A stretch of DNA of 64,000 nt from Candidatus Endomicrobium labiotermitis (lineage in GTDB: Bacteria > Elusimicrobiota > Endomicrobiia > Endomicrobiales > Endomicrobiaceae): assembly GCA_009778965.1 (NCBI GenBank), contig WRFE01000001.1, positions 49,117 through 113,116 of the forward strand, read 5' to 3'. Below, in pieces: positions 43,483 through 52,472 of this stretch (position 1 is its first letter; each line of letters opens with the position of its first letter). Made by a program: the position numbers and the translations under genes. The notes beneath the pieces are model-generated. The model was not told the DNA's origin and searched no databases. It was given only the letters and a program-made list of their open reading frames with translations.

Positions 43483-46104
43483 TTATAAGTATTTTTCCGC
43501 GCCTTTTATCGCTTCGTCAATTTTTGAAAAATCTTTAGTGCCGCCCTGCGCGAAATCCGGTTTACCGCCTCCGGAACCGTTAATATCAGCTGCAAAAGCT
43601 TTGGCAATTTTGCCAGCGCTAACGCCGTTTGCAACATAGTCCTGCGTTGCCGAAACTACAAAAGAAGCTTTATCTTCGCTCTTGGAAACTATAATAACAA
43701 CCGCGGATTTCATTTTTTCTTTCATTTTATCGGACATATCTCTTAAAAGTTTTACGTCAACATCGTCAACCGACAATGCCACAAGTTTCATTCCTTTAAC
43801 GTCTTTCGCCATTTTAACATAATTGACGATTTCTCCGGAAATTAAACGGCCTCTTAAATCAATAAGTTCTTGCCCAAGTCTTTTATGCTCGGCAATAAAT
43901 TTTTGCGCTCTTTCAAACATTTCTTCTTTTGAAACATTTAAAATTTCAGCTATTTTAAGAATAAGCGATTCTTCCTTCAGCACAACTTCTTCCGCCGCAA
44001 GCCCTGCTACCGCTTCAATTCTGCGAACTCCCGCAGCCACGGAAGATTCCGAAACTATTTTAAAAAATCCTATATCGCCGGTACGCGTTATATGCGTTCC
44101 GCCGCATAATTCCATTGAAAAAACTCCGTTTTCATTTTTAACTGACACCGCTCTTACGGTATCACCGTACTTTTCGCCGAACAACGCCATGGCGCCCGCG
44201 GCTCTTGCCTCATTTATTCCCATAATTTCCGCGCAAACCGGAATGTTTTCTCTTATAAGCGCGTTAACTTTTGTTTCAATTCTTATCAAATCTTCTTTTT
44301 TGACCGCGTTAAAGTGCGTAAAGTCAAAACGCAGATAATCGTTAGCCACCAAAGAACCAGCCTGCGTTATATGATCGCCGAAATAATCCCTTAATACTCT
44401 TTGCAGCAAATGCGTAGCGGTATGATGTCTTGCCGTTTGTTTTCTGTATTCCACGTTTATTTCGGATTTGACAACTGCATCTACTGAAACATCACCTTTA
44501 AGAACTTTAACTTTATGAACAAATAAATTTCCGACAGGCTTTATGACTTCTTCTATTTCGGCTTCAAAATGTTTTGAGATAATTTTGCCTTTATCGGAAA
44601 CCTGTCCGCCTGACTGCGCGTAAAAAACCGTTTGCGAAAGAATAATCTCGCCTATATCGCCTGCCTTAAGAGTGTCCGCTTCTTTACCGTCTTTTGCCAA
44701 AGCCAAAACTTTTCCTTCAGTCCAATAATTGTCAAATCCGGCAAACTGCGTATCGCCGGCTTTTTTATGAAGTATTGAATAAAAAGTTATATCCTGCTCA
44801 CCCGAACCGCCCCACGCGGCGCGCGATTTTTCCTGTGCGGTTTTCTGTTCAGCTTTAAAACCCGCCTCATCAACGTTCATACCGCTTTCAGCGGCAATTT
44901 CTTTAGTCAAATCGTAAGGAAATCCGTATGTATCGTAAAGTTTAAAAACAGCTTCGCCGTCTATAACGTTTAATTTTTTGGATTTATAAGAATCTATGAT
45001 TCCCGAAAGCATATTTGAACCTGCTTCCAGCGTTTCCAGGAAATGTTCTTCTTCAACTTTTATAATTGATTTAACATTGCTAAGTCTGGATGAAAGTTCA
45101 GGGTAAGCGGGTTCCATAATGTTAAAAACTGTTGAGGTCAATTCGTTTAAAAAAGGCTTATCATAACCGTAAAGTTTTCCCTGTCTTAACGCTCTTCTTA
45201 AAATTCTTCTTAAAACATATCCGCGGCCTTCATTTGACGGCAAAACTCCGTCTGAAATTAAAAATGTCACGGCTCTGGCGTGGTCGGCAATCATTCTGAG
45301 TTTAGATATATTTTTTCCTTCATTTTTTATTTTAAGAATTTCAGCGGCGTTTTCTATTATTGGCATAAATAAATCTGTATCAAAAATACTTTTTTTGCCG
45401 TTTGCCGCGGCGACTATTCTTTCAAGCCCCATTCCCGTGTCTATATTTTTCTTCGGCAAGTTTTTAAGAGATCCGTCTGCCTGCTTGTCAAACTGCGTAA
45501 AAACGAGATTCCATATTTCCAAATGTCTGTCGCAGCTGCAAGCGGGACTGCAATCAGGCTTTCCGCAGCCCATATCTTCACCCAAATCTATAAGAATTTC
45601 CGAACAAGGTCCGCACGGTCCCGTGTCGCCCATATTCCAAAAATTTGTATCTTCGCCCAGTTTGATAATTCTGTCAGCGGGAACAATTTTTTTCCAGATA
45701 TCAACAGCTTCGTCATCGTCTTTGTAAACGGTAAAATACAGTTTGTCTTTGGGCAAATCCATATTTTTCGTCAAAAATTCATAACCCCAGGCAATAGCCT
45801 CTTTTTTAAAATAATCGCCGAAGCTGAAATTTCCCAACATTTCAAAAAAAGTTAAATGTCTTGCTGTTATTCCGACATTATCTATATCTGAAGTTCTGAA
45901 ACATTTCTGACAGCTTGCCGCTCTTGTAAAAGCGTCTTTGCTTTGACCGAGAAAATGCTGCTTAAACTGCACCATTCCCGCGGAAGTAAAAAGAAGACTC
46001 TTATCGCCAGACGGAATAAGAGAATCCGACGGAACAACAGTACTGCCATTTTTTTTGAAAAAATCTAAAAATTCAGCCCTTATTTTTGCGGACATTTTTT
46101 TCAT
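43483..46104 (-). CDS. alaS: Alanyl-tRNA synthetase
   Basis: This 873-aa class II synthetase has FLDFFKKNGSTVVPSDSLIP and FTSAGMVQFKQHFLG at the N-terminus. FEMLGNFSFGDYF is motif 2, GRGYVLRRILRRALRQG is motif 3. The editing domain has HTATHLLQ plus MELCGGTHITRTGDIG (zinc ligands HxxxH and CxxxH). The C-terminal C-Ala domain has GGGKPDFAQGG. Length and domain set are complete. Confidence 0.97.
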   Translation of the reverse strand: MKKMSAKIRAEFLDFFKKNGSTVVPSDSLIPSGDKSLLFTSAGMVQFKQHFLGQSKDAFTRAASCQKCFRTSDIDNVGITARHLTFFEMLGNFSFGDYFKKEAIAWGYEFLTKNMDLPKDKLYFTVYKDDDEAVDIWKKIVPADRIIKLGEDTNFWNMGDTGPCGPCSEILIDLGEDMGCGKPDCSPACSCDRHLEIWNLVFTQFDKQADGSLKNLPKKNIDTGMGLERIVAAANGKKSIFDTDLFMPIIENAAEILKIKNEGKNISKLRMIADHARAVTFLISDGVLPSNEGRGYVLRRILRRALRQGKLYGYDKPFLNELTSTVFNIMEPAYPELSSRLSNVKSIIKVEEEHFLETLEAGSNMLSGIIDSYKSKKLNVIDGEAVFKLYDTYGFPYDLTKEIAAESGMNVDEAGFKAEQKTAQEKSRAAWGGSGEQDITFYSILHKKAGDTQFAGFDNYWTEGKVLALAKDGKEADTLKAGDIGEIILSQTVFYAQSGGQVSDKGKIISKHFEAEIEEVIKPVGNLFVHKVKVLKGDVSVDAVVKSEINVEYRKQTARHHTATHLLQRVLRDYFGDHITQAGSLVANDYLRFDFTHFNAVKKEDLIRIETKVNALIRENIPVCAEIMGINEARAAGAMALFGEKYGDTVRAVSVKNENGVFSMELCGGTHITRTGDIGFFKIVSESSVAAGVRRIEAVAGLAAEEVVLKEESLILKIAEILNVSKEEMFERAQKFIAEHKRLGQELIDLRGRLISGEIVNYVKMAKDVKGMKLVALSVDDVDVKLLRDMSDKMKEKMKSAVVIIVSKSEDKASFVVSATQDYVANGVSAGKIAKAFAADINGSGGGKPDFAQGGTKDFSKIDEAIKGAEKYL

Positions 46105-46237
46105 TATTTCACCCTAAAGTTAAAAATTGTTTGATATTTCAATGATTTTACCAAAAAAAAATCATTATTGCGAACAGACAGGCTCTTTTGCAATAGATTA
46201 TTAACTCTGACAAATCTTAATATACAAAGAAGCAAAG

Positions 46238-46297
46238 CAACGACAGAAAAGACAATGATTATGAAATTCTCCGCATCATTGTGTTTCTGTATCGTTG
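46238..46297. repeat. Imperfect palindrome upstream of alaS
   Basis: CAACGACAGAAAAGACAATG is mirrored by CATTGTGTTTCTGTATCGTT around AT-rich sequence. It is distinct in sequence from types A-G. The rest of the gap 46105-46310 holds nothing I can assign. Confidence 0.5.
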
Positions 46298-46310
46298 TTA
46301 ATAAAATAGT

Positions 46311-48080
46311 TTAGTTCAGATATACCGGAGTTTGCGAATTATACGGCTCTGTCAGGCTGTGTTCAGGGTGATACGAGTCTAGGAACGGAGCAATATATCT
46401 TTGATAGCGTGAAGGTTTAAGTTTCGACATATCAACTACGACAAGTCCGTCAATACAATTATTGAAACCGGGATCAACGCCGAAATCCATAAACTCAACG
46501 CCGCCGGGCTCGCAAAGCTCTGAGTATTGTTTATAGAGCGTAGGGACTCCGCAGCCCATATTCGTAAGCATACTTTTAAGGTATGTAAAATCTTTTTTGT
46601 AGTCTATGCCGTCAAACTTTTTTGAAATTTCTTGAGATGATAGCATATACGGGCGTTTTGAAACAGCCATTTGTTTTTTAGATGAAAAGTGCAGTTTGTA
46701 GAATGACACCAATAATTCTTTAGCGTCAACAGGCAGCGCGCCCGAAATAGAAACCGGTCCGAAAAGATAACGATATTGCGGATATTTTGCCAGATATGAA
46801 CCTATGCCCTGCCATAAATAATCAAGACCGCGTCTTCCCCAATAATTCGGCTGAATAAAACTTCTTCCGAGTTCAATGCCCTGCTCCAAAATCGGCTTCA
46901 TCTCTTCGCTGTAATGAAACAAACTATGGCTGTATAAATTTTCCAACCGCGCTTCTTTGCTTGGGACAAAACGATACGCGCCGATTATTTCAATACGCTT
47001 CGGATCCCACAAAATTAGGTGATAGTAGTATTTATCATAAGTGTCCAAATCGAGCCGTTGTCCGCTTCCCTCTCCTACAGCGCGAAACGAAATTTCACGC
47101 AGACGACCAAGCTCATGCAGAATTGCGGAATGCCCGACGTCTTTGTATTTATATAGATATATTTCGCTGCCGTCTTGCATCGTTCCAAGCTTTTCGCATG
47201 ACTCTACTGCCGATTTAAGCACTGCCTTGCTTTGCGGCAAGGCTATCGGCGCGTCACCTTTTATACAGCCGGCTTTACCCTTGCCAAGCATATAAATATG
47301 ACGGTGAAACTGTCTGCTTAGTTCATCAGGAGATTCGTATTTATCTTTAAGGACAGAGTGGGGAATGCACTTTCCGATGCGTATTTTAAGGCTTTTACCG
47401 CGCTGCTTGAACATTTCACGCACAAGAAACAATGTAGATAAAGGCTTGCTAATCAACGAGGTTATATAAAAAAATGCCGAATTCCTGCCGTCAATGTGAA
47501 CCGGAACAATCGGCGCTTTGGCTTTATCCGCTAAACGTAAAAAACCTCTGTTCCACTTTTTATCGCGCACGCCTTTAAGTCCGAAACGAGATACTTCTCC
47601 CGAAGGAAATAAAATCAGCACGCCGCCTTGTTTCAAATGTTCCTGAATCAGTTCTATTTGCTTACGGCTTGAACCTTTGCCGCTCATATTATCTACCGCT
47701 ATAAACAGGTCTTTAAGAGGCTTTAAATACGACAATATCTGATTGGCGACAATTTTTACATCAGGTCTTATATGCGCCACGGTTTTTAAAAGAGCAAGTC
47801 CGTCAATCGAACCGATCGGGTGATTTGCCACAATTACGACCGCGCCTCTGGCGGGTATATTTTCCAGTTCTGAAATATCAGTTTCGCACTTTATTTGAAA
47901 ATACGTAAATATCTGTTCAATCATCGCAATACCGTCCAAATGCGGAAATTGCTTATCAAATTCTATAAAAGTCTTTTCATGAAGAAGGGTTTTAAGAAAC
48001 GGTTTCATTAGTGTAACTTTCCAAGGCGCCAAATTGCGCCCGGCTGTGTGATTTTGCAAGATGCTGTCAATGCTGATCAT
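46311..48080 (-). CDS. Fused acyltransferase, OlsF-like ornithine-lipid synthase candidate
   Basis: This 589-aa protein has an N-terminal PlsC-type acyltransferase (about residues 75-270). It shows ANHPIGSIDG, FPSGEVSRFG and PIVPVHIDGRNS. The C-terminal OlsB/GNAT-like domain (about 300-560) includes LREISFRAVGEGSG, DKYYYHLILWD and ELGRSFIQPNYWGRRGLDYLW. This domain order matches bifunctional OlsF enzymes, which make ornithine lipids by N-acylating ornithine and then O-acylating. AAGGAGG gives a strong start at 48080. Another hemolysin-like acyltransferase role is possible. Confidence 0.75.
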   Translation of the reverse strand: MISIDSILQNHTAGRNLAPWKVTLMKPFLKTLLHEKTFIEFDKQFPHLDGIAMIEQIFTYFQIKCETDISELENIPARGAVVIVANHPIGSIDGLALLKTVAHIRPDVKIVANQILSYLKPLKDLFIAVDNMSGKGSSRKQIELIQEHLKQGGVLILFPSGEVSRFGLKGVRDKKWNRGFLRLADKAKAPIVPVHIDGRNSAFFYITSLISKPLSTLFLVREMFKQRGKSLKIRIGKCIPHSVLKDKYESPDELSRQFHRHIYMLGKGKAGCIKGDAPIALPQSKAVLKSAVESCEKLGTMQDGSEIYLYKYKDVGHSAILHELGRLREISFRAVGEGSGQRLDLDTYDKYYYHLILWDPKRIEIIGAYRFVPSKEARLENLYSHSLFHYSEEMKPILEQGIELGRSFIQPNYWGRRGLDYLWQGIGSYLAKYPQYRYLFGPVSISGALPVDAKELLVSFYKLHFSSKKQMAVSKRPYMLSSQEISKKFDGIDYKKDFTYLKSMLTNMGCGVPTLYKQYSELCEPGGVEFMDFGVDPGFNNCIDGLVVVDMSKLKPSRYQRYIAPFLDSYHPEHSLTEPYNSQTPVYLN

Positions 48081-48352
48081 GCGATCCTCCTTACATATAA
48101 ACTCAATTAAATCTATCTTTGGCTTTTATATTGTATAAATACATTATTTAGAAAATATTAAAAATTTGTTAATTTTTTATTAAGAAATCTTAAAAATTTA
48201 AAAATGATTGAGGTTTTTTAATGTTTTTATGCTGATTTACACAATCTTAATCATTTCTTAACTTTTGTTTATTATAATGTAAATATGGAAAAGTCTAGAA
48301 AAGTTCAAATATACAAACTTTAATGCAGAAAAAATAGCGGAGTTGATATAAT
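48081..48352. other. AT-rich divergent intergenic region between acyltransferase and ppk1
   Basis: This 272-base region has no repeat element of types A-G, unusual for this window. A TATAAT at 48273-48278 could serve ppk1, with a poor -35. On the other strand TATACAAT-like sequence near 48130 could serve the acyltransferase. I see no Pho-box-like direct repeats. Confidence 0.4.
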
Positions 48353-50452
48353 ATGGCAACTACTAAATGTCGTTGGATATCTCTAAACAAAATAATTTCA
48401 AAAACCACACAGTACGAAAACGTAAGCGAAAACGACAATTTTGCCGGAGACAGATTTTTCAACAGAGACATAAGCTGGCTTTCCTTTAATGACCGCGTGC
48501 TTGCCGAATCAGAAAACCCGAACGTTCCTTTGCTTGAAAGACTTTTCTTTGTGGGCATAGTCAGTTCCAATTTAGACGAATTTTTTACCGTACGCGTTTC
48601 GGAGTTATTAAGACTGCTGAAGATTTCCCCGAAAAAGCAGTACCCTGACGCTCTTACTCCGGAGGCTCTGGCGCTTCATGTCCGGGAACACGTATTACAG
48701 CAAAAATCCAGACAGGCAAAATCGTTTAATCTATTATTAAAAGAACTGGCAAATAACGGAATACAGATTTTAACCTCTTTTGAAAACGAAGATGAAGCCC
48801 TTGATAAAGAAATAGAAAAACATCTTCCTGAAATAGATATATGTTTTTCAAAAATCGGAACGCCGATTCCTGCTTTATACGGTTCAGATGTTCATATATT
48901 CACGCACTTTTTAGATGAGTACGCGGTAATAAGATTAAAAAAAAGAAACGACAGGATTTTAGAACTTCCTTCAAATAACGGCTCTCGTAAATTCGTGCTG
49001 CTCGAACGCTGGCTTATGTTTAAAGCGCAAAAACTGTTTAAAAACAAACAAATTTTAGGAACTTTCGCTTTCCGGCTGCTTAGAAACGCTGACATACCTA
49101 TATATAATGTTGAAGAAAATGAAAGGGATCTGGAAAGAAAGGTCGTAAACGCCGTAAACAAACGATCTTCATCGCGCGTGGTACGACTGGAAATTGATTC
49201 ACCTAAATATCCGGACAGCGCGCTGCTGCTTGCGACAAGCTTAAGGCTTGATTCCGCTTCTATATACAGATTTGATTTGCCTCTGAGCTTGCGTTTTCTG
49301 ACATCGTTTAAACAATTATTTACCAAAACGCACAAAAATTTATTGTATCCGCCAGTAAACCCTGTAGTTCCTCTTATAGTTAAGAAAAATCCTGATATTT
49401 TCTCGGTTATACGCAACCAAGATATAATACTTCATCATCCTTACGATTCTTTTGATATAGTTATTGATTTCCTGGAACAAGCCTCAAAAGATCCAGCCGT
49501 AACCGAAATTTTTCATACTTTATACCGCACAAACGATATCGAATCGCCGATTATAAAAATCCTTAAGAAAGCCGCGAAAAACGGCAAAAAAGTAATAGTT
49601 TATGTCGAATTAAAAGCGCGTTTTGATGAAATGAATAATGTTATGCATGCCAAAGATTTGAGAAAAGCCGGGGTTAAAGTAATAACCCCTATAGGAAAAT
49701 ATAAAGTTCACAGCAAACTGACCTTGATTACAAGAACCGAAAACGAAAAAGCTGTCCGGTACGCTCATTTGGGAACCGGCAATTATCACGCAGGAACCGC
49801 AAAACAATATACGGATTTAGGACTTTTAACCGCGCATGAAGGCATAGCCGCGGACGCGTTAAAATATTGTGAAATGCTTCAAACGCGTGACGTTAAACAA
49901 AAATTTAACCATCTTCTTGTTTCTCCGGTTAATCTGCATAATAAAATAATTTATATGATTGAAAATGAAATAAAAAATAAAGAAAGCGGAAAAAAAGCGC
50001 ATATTATAGCTAAAATGAACGCTTTATCCGACATAAAAGTCATAGAAGCCTTGTACAAAGCTTCAAAAGCCGGCGTAAAAATAGATTTGATCGTGAGAGG
50101 AACCTGCTGCCTTAAACCCAATGCCGCCGGACTCAGCGAAAACATAAAGGTGACAAGCATAATAGACCGTTTTTTGGAACACAGCAGAATATTTTATTTT
50201 CATTCAAACGGAGAGAAAAAAATCTATTTATCAAGCGCAGACTGGCGCCCGAGAAATTTTGTAAGACGTTACGAAATAGCTTTTCCTATACTGGATTCAA
50301 ATATTAAACAATATATTACCGACACCATCTTATATAACAGCCTGAAAGATAACGTTAAAGCCACGATTTTACAGCCGAACGGATCGTACAGGCAGGTCTC
50401 GACGTTTAAAAACGCTGTTCCCTACGCTCGCAGTTTGTGTTTGAAGATATAG
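48353..50452 (+). CDS. ppk1: Polyphosphate kinase 1
   Basis: This 699-aa enzyme polymerises ATP gamma-phosphate into polyphosphate. The N domain has RDISWLSFNDRVLAE and SSNLDEFFTVRV. The catalytic phospholipase-D-like domains have TLYRTNDIESPI, ELKARFDEMNN, KVHSKLTLI and LGTGNYHAGTAK with the phosphorylated His. SSADWRPRNFVRRYE follows. GGAG precedes the ATG. It is convergent with a CYTH-domain gene. Confidence 0.96.
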   Translation: MATTKCRWISLNKIISKTTQYENVSENDNFAGDRFFNRDISWLSFNDRVLAESENPNVPLLERLFFVGIVSSNLDEFFTVRVSELLRLLKISPKKQYPDALTPEALALHVREHVLQQKSRQAKSFNLLLKELANNGIQILTSFENEDEALDKEIEKHLPEIDICFSKIGTPIPALYGSDVHIFTHFLDEYAVIRLKKRNDRILELPSNNGSRKFVLLERWLMFKAQKLFKNKQILGTFAFRLLRNADIPIYNVEENERDLERKVVNAVNKRSSSRVVRLEIDSPKYPDSALLLATSLRLDSASIYRFDLPLSLRFLTSFKQLFTKTHKNLLYPPVNPVVPLIVKKNPDIFSVIRNQDIILHHPYDSFDIVIDFLEQASKDPAVTEIFHTLYRTNDIESPIIKILKKAAKNGKKVIVYVELKARFDEMNNVMHAKDLRKAGVKVITPIGKYKVHSKLTLITRTENEKAVRYAHLGTGNYHAGTAKQYTDLGLLTAHEGIAADALKYCEMLQTRDVKQKFNHLLVSPVNLHNKIIYMIENEIKNKESGKKAHIIAKMNALSDIKVIEALYKASKAGVKIDLIVRGTCCLKPNAAGLSENIKVTSIIDRFLEHSRIFYFHSNGEKKIYLSSADWRPRNFVRRYEIAFPILDSNIKQYITDTILYNSLKDNVKATILQPNGSYRQVSTFKNAVPYARSLCLKI

Positions 50453-50515
50453 CAAACAAATGCTATAAAGATACGCCTTTATACGGCAGATCAAAAGTTT
50501 TTGAACAAAATTGAT

Positions 50516-51289
50516 TTATATAAAAAACGAAAGACATCTGTGATATTTATCTTTAGTTTCAGCTTTCAGCCTGAATTTCGAAACTACCGCCGCATCAAAC
50601 TTAACAAGATGATGCAAATTGTTAAGCTTTTCTTCCAGAGAATTTTCTTCCGCCTTTATTTCATTTTCATATTCGCAAAACGTAGCCATAGGGTATATGC
50701 TTTCTCCGCGCACGTAAAAAGTACAGATTTTATCTATGGAAGGTTCAAGCATTATATTGTCACGATTCACTATAAATTTCTCCTTCTTATAAAAACATAT
50801 AAGATTACCGGTCGATATTTTTGACAATATTTCATGACCGAGATGCTTTTCCATAGCTCCGAACATTTCTTCAGGAAGATGATTAAACATTATCGACCGT
50901 ATATTTTTTTCGTCAAAACGGACAAAATGATTATGACTTTCCTTAAGCACAACTTCGGGCAGCTTGCCGCTGTTAAATTCCGATCTGAATAAAATGCCTT
51001 TCTGTAAAAATCCGGGTCCTTTGTATTGAACATAAACTTTTGCGCCGTCCTGCTTATAGCGTATGCGCAGACTCGCGCCTTTTTTTGCTATAGCCATATC
51101 CTCCGTATCTAAATACTGGTCAAAAAAAGATACTGTTTTTTCGTGACTTGAGCTTTTTTCCGTCAGAAAATTCCGGAGTTCTTTAAAATCTTCGAACTTT
51201 AATTTCCTTTTACGTTCGATTTCAATAAACCTTTCGTCTTTTATTTGAAGACTGTCGCAAATTCTTTTTATTTGCAATTGAATATTCAT
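50516..51289 (-). CDS. CYTH/VTC-like domain protein
   Basis: This 257-aa protein carries the CYTH ExExK signature as IEIERKRKL near residue 23. SLRIRYKQDGAKVYVQYKGP provides basic tunnel residues, and EYENEIKAEE provides acidic ones near the end. The tunnel fold binds triphosphates: known members are inorganic triphosphatases, thiamine-triphosphatases, and VTC polyphosphate polymerases. Its place next to ppk1 favours a polyphosphate or triphosphate substrate, but direction (making or hydrolysing) cannot be read from sequence. Confidence 0.75.
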   Translation of the reverse strand: MNIQLQIKRICDSLQIKDERFIEIERKRKLKFEDFKELRNFLTEKSSSHEKTVSFFDQYLDTEDMAIAKKGASLRIRYKQDGAKVYVQYKGPGFLQKGILFRSEFNSGKLPEVVLKESHNHFVRFDEKNIRSIMFNHLPEEMFGAMEKHLGHEILSKISTGNLICFYKKEKFIVNRDNIMLEPSIDKICTFYVRGESIYPMATFCEYENEIKAEENSLEEKLNNLHHLVKFDAAVVSKFRLKAETKDKYHRCLSFFI

Positions 51290-51391
51290 AAATTTCCTTT
51301 TTCCTAGATTCCCCCGATATGAATATATAATATCACTTTTTTTAAAATTAGTGAATAATACGGAATAAAAAATTGAAATTCCGATTATGAG

Positions 51392-51421
51392 TTGTTAATT
51401 GCCGTTTCAAAATTATATAAT
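51392..51421 (+). promoter_or_regulatory. Promoter of the flavodoxin gene
   Basis: TTGTTA (51392-51397) and TATAAT (51416-51421) are 18 bases apart. AAAGGAG at 51430 gives the ribosome binding site for the ATG at 51441. Confidence 0.6.
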
Positions 51422-51440
51422 TTCTTAAAAGGAGCTTAAA

Positions 51441-51992
51441 ATGAAAAAAATTATTTCAATTGCGTTTATTTGCGCGGCTTTAACAGTTATATCTTTTAAT
51501 TATGCCCTGGCTGAAAATACAAAAAAGATTCTGATAGCTTATTACTCTCATTCCGGAAATACGGCTAAAATCGCAAAACAAATACAGAAATATACCGGCG
51601 GTGACCTTTTTGAGATAAAAACCATAGACGCATATCCGGCAAAATATAACGACTTAACCAGTCAGGCAAAAAAAGAAATATCGGAAGGTTTTAAACCCAC
51701 GTTAGCTTCCAAAGTTATTAATTTTGAAAAATACGATATTATTTTTGTAGGTTCTCCCAACTGGTGGAGCACAATCGCGCCGCCTGTGGCGTCATTTTTG
51801 TCCGAATATGATTTTTCCGGAAAAACCATTATTCCGTTTTGCACACACGGAGGCGGCGGCATAGCAAGATGTTTTGACGACATGAAAAAACTGCAGCCCA
51901 ATGCCAATTTTTTGGAAGGCAAAGGCTTTTACGGCTCCGATGCTTCGGAAAACGAAATATCAAAATGGCTTAAAAATCTGAATTTAAAGTAA
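51441..51992 (+). CDS. Secreted flavodoxin-like protein
   Basis: This 183-aa protein has a Sec signal peptide (about residues 1-24, ending NYALA). A Flavodoxin_4-type domain follows: FMN phosphate loop AYYSHSGNTAKIA, aromatic loop VGSPNWWSTIAPPVASFL, and PFCTHGGGGIARC. An exported flavodoxin is unusual because most are cytoplasmic electron carriers. It may serve a periplasmic redox partner. It lies just upstream of the ars operon on the same strand, but with its own promoter. Confidence 0.82.
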   Translation: MKKIISIAFICAALTVISFNYALAENTKKILIAYYSHSGNTAKIAKQIQKYTGGDLFEIKTIDAYPAKYNDLTSQAKKEISEGFKPTLASKVINFEKYDIIFVGSPNWWSTIAPPVASFLSEYDFSGKTIIPFCTHGGGGIARCFDDMKKLQPNANFLEGKGFYGSDASENEISKWLKNLNLK

Positions 51993-52079
51993 CGACATTA
52001 AATATACTGCTTCATTTATAATTCAAAAATCTATTTTTTAAATTCTTTCGCTAAATTCGAATCAAATCCAATCATCATA

Positions 52080-52122
52080 TTGACAATTTTCGATATGATA
52101 TGTATAATCTGTCATATCGAAA
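52080..52122 (+). promoter_or_regulatory. ars operon promoter with ArsR operator palindrome
   Basis: TTGACA (52080-52085) and TATAAT (52103-52108) are 17 bases apart. TTTCGATATGA (52088-52098) and TCATATCGAAA (52112-52122) are a perfect 11-bp inverted repeat flanking the -10 box. A repressor bound there would block RNA polymerase. The adjacent arsR is the obvious candidate. Confidence 0.85.
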
Positions 52123-52142
52123 TTATTAGATATGAGGTGATT

Positions 52143-52457
52143 ATGAACACGAAATATTCGGAAAATGCAAAAATTTTTAAAGCGCTTTGCGACGAAACTC
52201 GTCTTATGGTTTTAGAACTGCTGCAAAGCGGAGAAAAATGCGCCTGCGTGCTTTTGGAAAAAGTGGATGTCGGACAATCGACGCTATCGCATCATATGAA
52301 AATACTTTGCGACGGCGGTATTGTAAAAGGCCGCAAAGAAGGCAAATGGACTCACTATTCCATAAATAAAAAAAGCGCCGATGCCGCCAAGAAGCTGCTT
52401 GAACAACTTACAAAAGCATCTTTCCCGGCTAAAAATAAAAATTGTAAATGTGAATAA
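52143..52457 (+). CDS. arsR: ArsR/SmtB family metalloregulator
   Basis: This 104-aa winged-helix repressor has ALCDETRLMVLELLQ, a CAC motif at the start of the metal-sensing helix (SGEKCACVLLEKV), and the recognition helix QSTLSHHMKILCDGGIV. C-terminal Cys residues (NCKCE) could add a third ligand. The ATG at 52143 follows GAGGTGA; 21 earlier codons lie in the operator and are rejected. It probably represses its own operon and releases on arsenite. Confidence 0.92.
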   Translation: MNTKYSENAKIFKALCDETRLMVLELLQSGEKCACVLLEKVDVGQSTLSHHMKILCDGGIVKGRKEGKWTHYSINKKSADAAKKLLEQLTKASFPAKNKNCKCE

Positions 52458-52472
52458 ATTAAGGAGAATAAT

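Noticed and set aside
43823-44338. 171-codon plus-strand ORF inside alaS
   Set aside because: It lies opposite a conserved alaS region and has no recognisable domain or ribosome binding site.
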